Below are positions 1-10,740 of a stretch of 64,000 nucleotides of DNA, in pieces. The DNA comes from Ottelia alismoides (taxonomy: Eukaryota; Streptophyta; Magnoliopsida; Alismatales; Hydrocharitaceae). Each line of letters opens with the position of its first letter. Position 1 is the first letter of the stretch. A program made the position numbers and the translations under genes. Where the stretch lies: the NCBI GenBank assembly GCA_037367405.1, contig JAZKJV010000604.1:310001-374000 (forward strand), read 5' to 3'. The notes beneath the pieces were generated by a model. It made no database searches. It had not been told where the DNA came from and was given only the letters and a program-made list of their open reading frames with translations.

Positions 1-2172
1 CAACACGTGGTATCTCTTGGAGTCGCCACGTGTCACCCAATTTTTTATTATTTTCGGAATTCATTTTATTATTTTTATTTATTTATTTATTTATTTATTT
101 ATTTTATTCTATTTTATTTTACCTTTATTATTTTTAGCCTACTTATTTTACTTATTTTATTTTATTTTTATTTTCCCTTTTACTTCTTCTTTACTTTCTC
201 CCCAATCCAAGTCTCCACTTCCTCCACCATTCTCCCCACTTCTCCACCTCATTTCCAACTTCCCCCTCATCCTTTTTATTCCCCACATCGACTTCATTTT
301 CCATCACCCGTCATTCTACGAGAGAGAGGTTCGAGCCCCTTTTAAGCCGTGAGGAGATAGTTCCTCCATAGACGTCGAGCGATGATGACCAACTGGCGAG
401 ATCCAAGGGTCTACACCCACGTCGCAGCCATCCTTCACAGGAAGCTGCTTCATCTTTGAAAGACTCCACCATCCTTCTTGAGGCCAGCCACGCACCGCAG
501 CCCCAACCTTCAACGAAATTACTGGTAAGTAATCCCTCGCAATCTCCTTATTATTTTATTTATTTAACAATTTTTTATTGTTTTTTATCTACAATATTTA
601 TCACCACATTAATTATTATCATCACCACCCCTTTCATGTCATCTCTACAGTTTTTTTCCTGTTAAAAAAATACAAAAAAATACAAAAAAATAAAAAGGGG
701 GAAACAGTCTCCGTCTCCTCCAGCGGCCTGCCACATCCTGGCCGTGCCCACCAGCCGCCGCCCCCTTCTTACAGATCAACCTGTCAGTCTCCAGATCGAC
801 CGACGCAGCCACCTCACACCGCCCCGCCAGGCCATCGGCGCTTCGCCCATCGCCCCTCCGTGCGACCCCAGAAGAGCGGCTTCATCGCTGCGTCCGCCAG
901 CAGCCAGCTGCCGTGCTCAACTGCACACCACCTCGCGGCCGTCATCCCTGATCCCCATCGCCACCACTGCCATGCTTCCCAGCCATGACCATTGACTCCA
1001 CCAGCCACCTGGCGTCACCCCCTCGTGGTGCCAGAACCGCCTAACCTCTTGCGTGCGTAGCTCAGCCGTGGCCCACGCGCCCTCTAGCCGGTGACCGCCG
1101 CGTGTGCCCCTTGGCTGCACGTTCTTCCGCGCGTACGTCCAATTACCGCCTCCGTCACCCGCGGCTGGCCGCTCCGCCCGTCGATCCTCTACGCCGCCAA
1201 CCCCCAGCGCCACACCCACTCCTAAAGATCGTGCGTGCCCTAGCACGTCTTCAAGGTTTATTTTATTTCATTTTTTATTTTTTGTGAAAATTACAGTTTC
1301 ATACATTCATGTTTTTGTAATTGTAACGGTGCCCTTGTGTACATTTTGTTTATTTATTTCACTTTTCTGTATTACATAGACACCCTTGACTTTATGCATT
1401 TATTTGGACAGTCATCTTGCATCATTTACATTTTTAGTTAAATCCATAAATACCATTTTTGCGAAATTTCAAGTCTCTTGGATTGCTAACTTAAATACCT
1501 ATTTGAGATAATTTTTCTTTGGATAATTTAATTTTGTGGATTAATTATGAATTAAATACTAACAATCACTGTGTTCTCAGTAAAAAATCATAGAAAATCA
1601 CAAATTGTTCAAAAATTCCAAAAACATTAGTGTATCTTCATTTCATCATATTTCACTTCCAGTAAATTTTTCATAATTGTTGCATTTTGTTTTGTATGAA
1701 AAATTGCATAAAAACCCCTAAAAATTTTGCATTTTTTATTTATGCATTTTAATCCCAAAAATTCCAAAAAAATACATTTTGCATTCAACATTGGATTAGG
1801 TTTGCTAGAAAATTAGAACTTGGCTAATTTGGATTAATTTGACATTAAAATTGATTTGGCTTAGTTGCTTGATTTCTTAATAGCCTAATTCAATAACATT
1901 TTGCATTTGGCATTTTTATCGCATAAAAAAATTACAAAAAATTCCACTTGGATAACCGCGAGCTAATTCACCTAATCTGATCCGAAGTTGTTCCTTTGCC
2001 TCTTTGGGTCGACCCTAGGGCTTGCCCAGGTTAAAAATACATCAAACCAATGCATTAATTCATTCATTGATTATTCGATTCACACGGTTAATTTTTGATC
2101 GATCCTGATTGCCCGGCTACAACAAAAACGACGCATTTTTTAACATTAAAAAGGGCATTTTCAGATACGTCA
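1..2172 (+). repeat. 5' LTR of element A (truncated by window edge)
   Basis: This aligns with the 3' LTR at 7840-10735. The window opens at a G-box-containing stretch (CACGTGG near position 4) that matches about position 8690 of the 3' LTR. The LTR ends in TACGTCA directly before the PBS. Compared with the 3' LTR it has about 370 extra GC-rich bases (roughly 640-1010) and lacks about 285 AT-rich bases, so the two LTRs differ by two large indels besides point changes. A splice-donor-like GGTAAGTAA lies near 524. Confidence 0.85.
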
Positions 2173-2174
2173 AA

Positions 2175-2192
2175 TGGCATCGTTGCCAAGGA
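2175..2192 (+). other. Primer binding site, element A (tRNA-Asp type, decayed)
   Basis: TGGCATCGTTGCCAAGGA lies two bases after the LTR end. It differs from TGGCGCCGTTGCCGGGGA, present intact in element B at 24634, only by C-to-T and G-to-A changes. Confidence 0.75.
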
Positions 2193-3647
2193 TTCAAACA
2201 ACTTAGGATCATTTTAGAAAATTAGGTTTTGGTTATCCATTCACTCGGGTAGTCTAGCCCCCGAACCACTTTGTAATTATTCCATTTTTCAATTATTTTT
2301 CTATTTATTTTTTGTCTATCTCTCTCTAACATAATTTTTATCTTTTTTTGCAAGGGCCTGGTGGACTTGGAGCGGGTTTCTTGAAGTCGACGCATCTCGA
2401 AGTGCATCGGAGGCCGACAATTCGTGGATCAAGTCAGCTGTTGAGACGCCAAAAAGATTTTCATTTTCCTTAACTTGTAAAAAAAAGTGTCTGCATTTAC
2501 AGCGGTTCCCGTTTGGGTTCTCGCGTGTGTAATTGAATAATAAAAAGAGTCTCTATATTGTGTGGTTGATTGACGTAGGATAAGACCTGCACTCATGGCT
2601 CTTAGACTTTTCTTGGGACTGTTTGTGCTCGTAATATATAGGACCACTTTACCATTAAAAGACACACTTAGACCGCAGGACTTTAGCCAAATTCAAATTC
2701 ATTCTTCACTCGCTAATAGAACTGCCTGTCTAGGAGCGACTTTTCATCGCTTGCATTCATATAGTGTAAAATTTCAATTCAGTATTGCATCTCGCATTGT
2801 AGAGAGCTGGAGGCATTGTAAGCCTTCTTACTCAAGCATTCATCATCATTTCCTCGATTGCATCGGCTTTTTTCGATTCTCTCTCTCTCTCTCTCGATTT
2901 TTCTAACCTAGGATAAAGATATTGGCACTGGACGGTAGACGTGATTGCTTGTGTGGATTAATCACAGTGACAACTAATCTCTAAAATCAGGACTGCTAAT
3001 TGAATTGGAAAAAAATGACTAAATTTAACCCTTGTTTGCAGAAGAGTAACCCCGACCTTGATTTCAGGCTGAGTGAAGGTACAGAGTGTGTGTACACACC
3101 CTAAGACAGAGCCAAAATCCTCGCCTTCCATATCACGTACCCCGATCCTAGCAGATATCATAGGTTGAACTATTTGGGGTTCGACTGACCAGCGCCAAGT
3201 AGCCTCCGCCTGCTTCGGTAGGTAGATACGGGTGAAATAGCGGTGCACCGCAACAAGTTGCTAGTAACCCTCTGAGGTGAAGTTATAAGCCTTGTCAGGC
3301 TCTGCCTACTTCGGTAGGTAGATAGGGGCAGTTACTTGAACTTCTCAGCTGGTGATAGGAGCGAAGAAAGGAAGGGTGTTGGTATCTTAGGCGGCAGGTT
3401 AAACAGGGGAGATGTATCTGGCTTTGAGCCGACTTCCTGATAGACGGCGTAACCCTTGTTATTTGCTTGAAAAATCACACTTAAAATCAACCAGATTAAT
3501 CAAACCCGGCTTCGGGTCCTTCACCATGTTAAGTGTAAACTCAGGGTTTGCTCTTGCTTTTGTCTTTGTGTCTGTTTGTATGTGTTATCCTGTGTAATTG
3601 CATGTTTTCTACCTCGATCTGCTTACATTCATCCTTTCCTCCTCAAG
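2193..3647 (+). other. Untranslated leader of element A
   Basis: This is about 1.45 kb with no convincing ORF. It contains a pyrimidine-rich tract followed by GCAAGGGCC near 2352, the same place where B has GGCAGGGCC and D has GCGAGGGCC, which looks like a conserved splice-acceptor-like site. The stretch 2490-2760 is similar to the leaders of both B copies near 18895-19130 and 24920-25160. A short (CT)n run lies at about 2880-2895. The motif CTACTTCGGTAGGTAGAT occurs twice or nearly so (near 3210 and 3305). Confidence 0.55.
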
Positions 3648-4520
3648 ATGTCAGGATATTGGTCCTCATATCATGTGACCTTTGGTCATTCCTCCTCGAC
3701 CATATACCGTTCATCTTCACCTTCTCCTTCTTCCATATATCCTCCACTATCCACGGGAGACCCTTACCCGTGGTAGGTTCCACCTCGACCCGATTATGAA
3801 GTCAAAACTTCGACTGACTTCTCTACTTCTTCGCATTTCTCACCTGCTCCATATTCTAACACTACAGATCCACTTCCATCTTGGGTTGTCTGTCCTTATT
3901 CTCGGGAGCTTGCTGGAATCAATAAACCATACGAAGAGCAAGCCACTACTGAGACAAATGATTGGCAAAATTACTTGGTTGATAGAACATACCGAATGGA
4001 GAGGCGTGCACCTAATGATCTTCCTGACTTGATTGACCCTAGTAATCAAGCCTGCATTGATCCTCCTTATCACACATTCGGAGAGCCTATACATTCATAG
4101 GTTTGGACTCATGGATTCAATCTAGGAACCCCCTCTTTATTGACTCCATCATATGAGGCTCCGACCAATATTTGCCATTCGGTTGGTCCATAATCTACCT
4201 AGAATTACATGCCAGGGTCTAGGTATGTTGAGTATAAAACCCCAAGTTATCAGCAGTATCCTCCAACTGAACAGACCACTCTCATGATTTGTCATGAGAA
4301 CATTTCGGAGGATGACATTTCTCGACTCATCACGGAAAATGAATCATTTGGTGCCAAGTTGAGAGACATCATGGAAATATTGCACTCAATTTCTGTCAGC
4401 TTGGGTATGAAAGTAAAAAAGGAAGTAAGTGGATTTGATGTTGAAAACCGAGTGAACATTAGGGAACCCAGACACTATGTACAACTAGAGTCTATTCTAC
4501 CTCTATTTTCTTCTAACTAA
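3648..4520 (+). pseudogene. Degraded ORF in the gag position of element A
   Basis: A single reading frame starts at the ATG at 3648 and stays recognisable to the stop at about 4520, roughly 290 codons. It is interrupted by in-frame stops at 3774-3776, 4098-4100 and two more before 4209. Frame continuity across the stops suggests point mutation rather than frameshift. The N-terminal part is rich in Ser, Pro and Tyr. The C-terminal part (from 4209) is more acidic and ends before a Lys-rich AT stretch. I see no zinc knuckle and no typical retrotransposon gag core, so the gag assignment is positional only. Confidence 0.5.
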
Positions 4521-4658
4521 TTACCCTCCAATCCATAGTCAGACCATTCCTCCACCAAAAATACCAAAACAATTGAAAAACAAAAAAATCACATAAAAAT
4601 TGAAAATGAAAAGATCTGAAAGAATGATCCAGTCCTAAGGGAAGCACTCGATAAGGAA

Positions 4659-5867
4659 TTGATTTTTAATCTTCCCTTAATAAAGGTCGTAGATCACTTC
4701 TCCGACCTCAAACGATTTGTGAGAAGTAAGCTGATGCCTAAGAGGTCGGGCAATAAGAGGACAAGGACTGAAAGACACATAGTGTCTATGGCCACCTCCT
4801 TGGTGGTGGGGAAAAAGACCAAGAGCCGCAGAGTGAAGCGGTTGCCTAGGGTTGAATGTGAAATCAAATACACTATCTTTACCCATGCAAGAATCGATGA
4901 TGACTCTCCGATAAATATCCTCCCAACCTCTGTGTTTGACAAGCTCAAACTCAGACTAATCAGAAAGTCGAGAGAGATCGTTCAGCTGGCTGATCGATCT
5001 ATCAAACGATCGAGAGAAAACATTTCAGTCATCGTTACTTTCCAAGGTGCTCTACTCCAGGTAGACTTCATGGTCATTGACATTGAGCACCGAGGAGAGT
5101 TTACCCAGTCTCCGATTATTATCGGGAAGTCGGTCTTAGCCTTGGATAAGGTGACTATAGATTGCGAGACTCGAGAAATCGATTTTACAGCATTGGGAGC
5201 ACTGCAACCTCACCCATTATTTGATGCACTTTACTCAAAGGTGACCTGCATATCTGCAGACAGTCGTTACCACAGAGAGATATATGAGTCCCGTCTCTCT
5301 ACTACACCTGAGATATCGACTGTCCGGACGACCATTGGTTCAGAAACTCCCCGCACCTCCACTCCCACTGCTTGCATCACCACCACTATGTCATCTTCAA
5401 TAAAAGACTCACAACCCGAAGCTGTCATTGAGTCGGACATGACCTTTGTTGATTGCCTTGACCATTTTGATGATCCGAGACAAGAGCCCAATAATGCCAA
5501 GCTAACTAAGATCACTAGCACCTTATCGAGATGCGTGCTGACCCTTCAGGAATATTACAATCTATATGGTGACTCGTCTGATGAGGAACCCATGGTCAGC
5601 ACTGCACCACATCCCAGACCTTCAAAGGAAACAACCAAGACTAAATTAACTCCACATAAAACACGGTTGTTCCCTCCTCTAGTCAGCTATCTAGCGAGAG
5701 GAAGTCGAGAAATGATTCCTCGAGGAGTTTCTGCGAAGCCCTCAAGGCGCGTCGCTCTCCGCTCCCTCTCAATGATTCAAGTTCTAGAAAACCGACTAAG
5801 AAAGTCTCCTTCAACATACCAGGGAAGAAATTTTCTGATGAGTCCTCATCAGGTCCGAATGAGGTGA
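4659..5867 (+). CDS. Retropepsin-like ORF of element A, 402 aa, probably catalytically dead
   Basis: This open frame sits where gypsy elements encode protease. Residues 1-30 resemble the segment preceding the protease in element D. Residues about 70-175 form a retropepsin-like domain: RIDDDSPINILP (residues 78-89) aligns with LLDSGSSINLLP of element D, followed by an ADRSIK segment and an IIIGKSVL-VTIDC segment. The catalytic D-S-G is D-D-D here, so protease activity is unlikely. The C-terminal half is Ser/Thr-rich and does not continue into reverse transcriptase. I chose the first ATG in the frame; the true N-terminus may be further upstream. The long open frame may reflect recent transposition or chance. 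Domain call moderately sure, activity doubtful. Confidence 0.6.
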   Translation: MIFNLPLIKVVDHFSDLKRFVRSKLMPKRSGNKRTRTERHIVSMATSLVVGKKTKSRRVKRLPRVECEIKYTIFTHARIDDDSPINILPTSVFDKLKLRLIRKSREIVQLADRSIKRSRENISVIVTFQGALLQVDFMVIDIEHRGEFTQSPIIIGKSVLALDKVTIDCETREIDFTALGALQPHPLFDALYSKVTCISADSRYHREIYESRLSTTPEISTVRTTIGSETPRTSTPTACITTTMSSSIKDSQPEAVIESDMTFVDCLDHFDDPRQEPNNAKLTKITSTLSRCVLTLQEYYNLYGDSSDEEPMVSTAPHPRPSKETTKTKLTPHKTRLFPPLVSYLARGSREMIPRGVSAKPSRRVALRSLSMIQVLENRLRKSPSTYQGRNFLMSPHQVRMR

Positions 5868-6152
5868 TTTATATGAGTGAGCTCAGTTCGGTTGTTCTCA
5901 AGCCTTATCTAAGCAAGCAGCCGTTGTCGACTCACGTTAGATGATCCCTTCACCTCACTACTATTCATCTGAGGACAATTCTAACGGTGACACACTTGTA
6001 TATTCCTCACCTCCTCACTCCCGCAAGAAGGTTAGTCATAAACTTTCTTAATCCTTGTATATTCTCATTCCTCCTTGTATATATATCTATTTCCCTCCCT
6101 CCCTAGTGATTTGAATCACTCGCCCCTGCTCCATATCATTTCTTTTTATGGC
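5868..6152 (+). other. Noncoding stretch after the element A protease-like ORF
   Basis: No ORF or RT motif is visible. The sequence is rich in CCTCA/TCACTC pyrimidine words and leads into the hairpin array. Confidence 0.5.
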
Positions 6153-6519
6153 TATACTTAGGATGATCGGAGCCTAAGTATAGGGGGGAGAGTGACCCGA
6201 GTCTCTTCATCATTGTATGCACATTCTCTAGATCTCATCGGTTCTTACACTCACTCCTGTCCTATTCTTAGGCTGACTAGAGCCTAAGTATAGGGGGACC
6301 GATGCCCGCCATGTATATACTCATCCATTTCCCCTCTTGACCTCGTTCACCCCATTTTTGTTCTTCTTCTACACTTAGGCTGCCAGAACCTAAGTATAGG
6401 GGGGCGGGATGACTTCTATACATTTTTGTTATTTTAGCTCTCCTACGCTTAGCATGAGCTATGTCTTTTTCCTTGCTTCTTGTGCTCTGAGGACATAGCA
6501 CACACGAAGTATAGGGGGG
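6153..6519 (+). repeat. PPT-like hairpin array of element A (four units)
   Basis: Three units have the form TATACTTAGG, about 10-base loop, CCTAAGTATAGGGGG (6153-6188, 6263-6297, 6371-6404; the later two have one or two arm mismatches). The fourth is different: TGTGCTCTG-AGGA-CATAGCACA (6481-6502; arms pair with one mismatch) followed by GAAGTATAGGGGGG (6506-6519). G-runs end at 6188, 6297, 6404 and 6519, about 105-115 bases apart. The tail of each unit resembles the element's own PPT. Confidence 0.8.
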
Positions 6520-7803
6520 CGTGTATATATTGCATATATACTTTACCCATAGCTTGTACTTTAGCGTATTTTCGTATATAATTACGAGGTGGGTAAAAAT
6601 TGAATTTTTTAATACATGTATATTTGTAATACTTGTAAAACTCTTGTATAAAAAATTGTGTATCTTGCATCTATACATCATGTCATCATCATCTCATCTG
6701 CATATCTAGCATATGCGAAGTGAAAAGTTAGTGGATTCTGAACCAAGTTGTGAATAGATGTCGAGGATGGATTTGATTTGACCTTAATCTACCTAATTTT
6801 AGAGGAACCTTATGGGAATTGGAGTTAAGATTTTTCAGGTCGAGCGACTTAATTCTTTAAGTCCGCACGTCTATGTTCACATGTCATCTTGATTGGTCTA
6901 AGTAGAATATTTCGTACGCACGCATGCTTCTTTTAGACAGTGACCTAACTTGGACAAGCACCATGCACGTATATCTTCATTGATGAGGTGGTGAGGAGGT
7001 AGAATCCTTTGGCTTGGAGTAGCACACGAGTGGAAACATCCGTCCTCCTCTAGGGAGGGTAATGCATCTCAACCTAGTTTGGTGGTGTTGACGTCTAAGG
7101 ACGGGATGCTGTGGGTTGCAATAAAGCTTCAAAAGAGGGATAGTCTACTGGCTCAAGATGAAAACCTCCTTATGTACATGTTGCACCTTGTATATAGTTC
7201 AAAAAAAAGGGAAAAAGAAAAAAAGAAAAAGAAGAAGAGAGAACTCCAAAAAAAGTGGATAGGCCTGATTGAAAATAAAATGCATGCCGGAGTATGTATA
7301 TTTGCAAGGCATATGCTTCAAAGACTCATACTATGGAAACCTGCAGTTGGATGACTTGGCTACAGTGGTCAAGCATCCTAGGATTGGTAGCTACGCTGGC
7401 TACCATCCATTCTTCTCTCCACTCCCTCTTCTTGAGCTGGTAGCACTAAAACTTAGAAGGGAATACCCTGCTCCTCGAGGAAAGAGTTACTGGACCGGGG
7501 AATTAGAGTTACCGAGTTAGAGGAGACTAGTTCTTTGCCATTTCTGATGTGGAGAGCTATATCTCACTTATACAGTACAAGTAAGATTCGTAGTCATCAG
7601 AAATTTGCGTATGAGGATTTGTTCTGACCTGACTGTTGAGGCATCTTGAATAGAAGACTTGTGGAACTTAAAGGCTGTTAGGTCTTAAATTCATATCCCA
7701 ATAAGGTTCTGCCACACTATTAATCCAAATGTTCCATTTTCAACTTTTGTTCATGACCTTGGTATGGAACCTAAAATCATTTCACTCTTGCATTTCATTT
7801 TAA
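6520..7803 (+). other. Noncoding 3' region of element A with a conserved block
   Basis: There is no supported ORF; the 83- to 91-codon frames are not conserved in D. The part at 7080-7420 is strongly similar to 62430-62740 of element D, for example AATAAAGCTTCAAAAGAGG at about 7120 and 62458. A poly-purine run of A and G lies at 7200-7240. Confidence 0.6.
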
Positions 7804-7839
7804 TTGCTCGAGGACGAGCAAGGTTTAAGTATAAGGGAT
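7804..7839 (+). promoter_or_regulatory. Hairpin plus polypurine tract, element A
   Basis: TTGCTCG-AGGA-CGAGCAA (7804-7821) is a perfect 7-bp hairpin with an AGGA loop, followed by GGTTTAAGTATAAGGGAT and then the LTR start at 7840. The purine run is the expected primer for plus-strand DNA synthesis. Confidence 0.75.
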
Positions 7840-10735
7840 TGATGAATATGTGATTCATCACTCTAAAAGTTGAAAATAGAGCTTTGTTCCCGAGTAATTA
7901 GCTGCATATTTCCACTTACATTGCATAATTAGCATTCATGCATGCATAAATAATATCTACATTTTAGCATTCATATTTGCATTAAATAAGAAGTCAAATT
8001 CATTCGTAAAAATCACCTGTAAATACCATATTTGTATCTAATAACTCCAAATCCAATGAAATCAACTCTATAGTGTATATATTACTAATACTAGTTATAA
8101 AAAATATCAAAAAATACTAACTTATAAAATTGACCAATAAAATCCAAATTCAAGTTTGAAACTAGGAGCCTTAAAATGCGCATATCTCTCTCATACAGTG
8201 TCTGATTTGGGTCTACTCACTTTTAGATTAATATACATTCAAAGACCTTCAAAATAAGATCGATTTCATTAAAATCAGAGATCGTATGTAAAACTTGGGT
8301 TTTGGCCCCTATTGTATATTGTAAATATTGACCATGATACCCTCCAATTTTATCCTTTTATTTTCTTAATTATAAAAAATCCAAAAAAAATATATTAAGT
8401 TGTAAATATTTCTTTCATATTTTTTCTATTTTTATTTTTATTTTCCCCTTATTTAAAAATGACAAAAAAATTAACAAAAGATAAATTGTGGTATTTTATA
8501 CTATAAGGTACCACCCAAAAATACATTTTGTACATATGACTTCTTTTCATTTTTGACCCTTCACGAAATTTGTAGATCGATCTCATCGAGACGAGCAACT
8601 TTCGTATTGATCACTTTTTTATTTGACCCCTTCTGTTATTTCTTTTCAATTTTTATTAGCATTTAATTTTTGAATTTTCCGGGAGCGACACGTGGTAGCT
8701 CCTGGAGTCGCCATGTGTCATAACATTTTTTTATTATTTTTAGATTTTATTATTTATTTATTTATTTATTTTACCTTTTTTCCCTTTATTTTTTTTAGCC
8801 TACTTATTTTACTTATTTTATTTTATTTTTATTTTCCCTTTTACTTCTTCTTTACTTTCTCCCCACTCTAAGTCTCCACTTTCTCCACCATTCTCCCCAC
8901 TTCTCCATCTCATTTCCAACTTCCCCCTCATACTTTTTATTCCCCACATCGACTTTATTTTCCATCATCCTCCATTCTATGAGAGAGAGGTTCGAGCCCC
9001 ATTTAAGCCGTGAGGTGACAGCTCCTCCTTAGACGTCGAGCGACGACGACCAGCCTACGAGATCTGTGGATCTTTACCCACGTCGCAGCCATCCCTCACA
9101 GGAATCTGCTTCAACTTTGAAGGACTCTTCCATCCATCTTGAGGCCAGCCGCGCACCGCAGCCCCAACCTTCGACGAAAATACAGGTAAGTAATCCCTCA
9201 CATTCTCCTTATTATTTTATTTATTTAACAAAATTTTTGTTGTTTTTGTTCTACAATATTTATCACCACATTAATCATTATCATAACCACCCCTTTCGCA
9301 CCTGGCGCCAACCTCTCGCAGTGCCAGAACCGCCACACCCCTCGCGTGAGCATCTCAACCGCAGCCCGCACGCCCTCCAGCCGGTGACCGCCGTGCGCCC
9401 CTAGTCGCGCGTTCTTCCATGCGTGCATCCAATTACCACTGCCGCCGCCCGCGGTTGGCCGCTTTGCCCGTCGATCCTCCGCGCCGCCAACCCCCAGCAC
9501 CGCACCCGCTCCTTAAGATCGCGTGTGCCCTAGCACATCTTCAAGGTTTATTTTATTTTATTTTGTGTGTGAAAATTACAGCTTCATCCATTCATGTTTT
9601 TGTAATTGCAACAGTGCCCTTGTACACATTTTGTTTGTTTACTTCACTTTTCTGTATTGCATAGATACCCATGACTTTATGCATTTATTTGGACAACTAT
9701 CGTGCATAATTTATTATAATGAGAAATAACACTTTGATGAACAATTAATTCTTTATTATTTTGATATTTATTTACAATTTTTTGAGCAGTTGATAATATA
9801 TTAAAAATCAGAGTTTGAAATTCAGTGATATTTTACCCATTTTTGCTCTGAAATTCGCACGTAATTAAATATTACTCCACAAATTGTGAAAAAATTGTGG
9901 ATGATGCCTCTACTTGTGTTTTAATTGCTACCCAAATTTCATCTAAATTAGAGTTGTCTTGTGCATAAATAAATTATTTAGTGATTTCAGTAAATGATTT
10001 TTAGTTAAATCCACAATTATCATTTTTATGAAATTTCAAGTCTCTTGGATTGCTAACTTAAATATCTATTTGAGATAATTTTGCTTGTTGATAATTTAAT
10101 TTTCAGGATTAACTATGAATTAAATACTAACAATAAATGTGATCTCAGTAAAAAATTCATAAAAAATCATAAATTTTCCAAAATTTCCATAAAAATTAAT
10201 GTAGTTTTTTTCATCGTATTCCATTTCCAGTAAAGTTTTCATAATTGTTTCATTTTTGCACGAAAAATTGCATAAAAACCCCAAAAACGTTTACATTTTT
10301 CATTTGTGCATTTTAATCCCAAAAATTCCAAAAAAATACATTTTGCATTCAACATTGGATTGGGTTTGCAAGAAAATTAGAACTTCGCTAATTTGGATTA
10401 ATTTGGCATTAAAATTAATTTGGCTAAGTTGCTTGATTTCTTAATAACCTAATTCAATAACAGTTTGCATTTGGCATTTTTATCGCATAAAAAATTACAA
10501 AAAATTCCACTTGGAGAACCACGAGCTAATTCGCCTAATCTAATCCGAAGTTGTTCCTTTGCCTCCTTGAGTCGACCCTGGGGCTTGCCCAGGTTAAAAA
10601 TACATCAAACCGCACATTAATTCATTCATTGATTATTCGATTCGTGCGGTTAATTTTTGATCGATCATGATTGCCCGGCTACAACAAAAACGACACATTT
10701 GTTTAAAATTAAAAAGGGCATTTTCGGATACGTCA
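7840..10735 (+). repeat. 3' LTR of element A (2,896 bp)
   Basis: The LTR begins with TGATGAAT, a 5-base loop and ATTCATCA, and ends in TACGTCA. Its U3 is AT-rich, the middle GC-rich (about 9010-9530) and the U5 AT-rich. A consensus splice donor ACAGGTAAGTAA lies at 9183-9194. A G-box pair lies near 8689-8720. Confidence 0.85.
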
Positions 10736-10740
10736 ATAGG

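Larger units (their letters stand above)
1..10735 (+). mobile_element. Element A: non-autonomous Athila-like Ty3/gypsy retrotransposon (5' end outside window)
   Basis: The element has a partial 5' LTR (1-2172), a tRNA-Asp-type PBS, a leader, two degraded ORF regions in the gag/protease position, a long noncoding 3' region, a PPT and a complete 3' LTR (7840-10735). I find no reverse transcriptase, RNase H or integrase between 5868 and 7839, so mobility would depend on proteins from a related element. The 3' flank is the minus-strand LTR of element C, so A inserted into that LTR. The 5-bp TSD cannot be tested because the left end is outside the window. Assignment to the Athila/TAT group follows from the PBS, the retropepsin-like ORF and leader similarity to elements B and D. 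Confidence 0.85.

Noticed and set aside
2222..3248. Minus-strand ORFs in the element A leader
   Set aside because: Short, without domains, antisense to the element and not conserved in the homologous leader of B.
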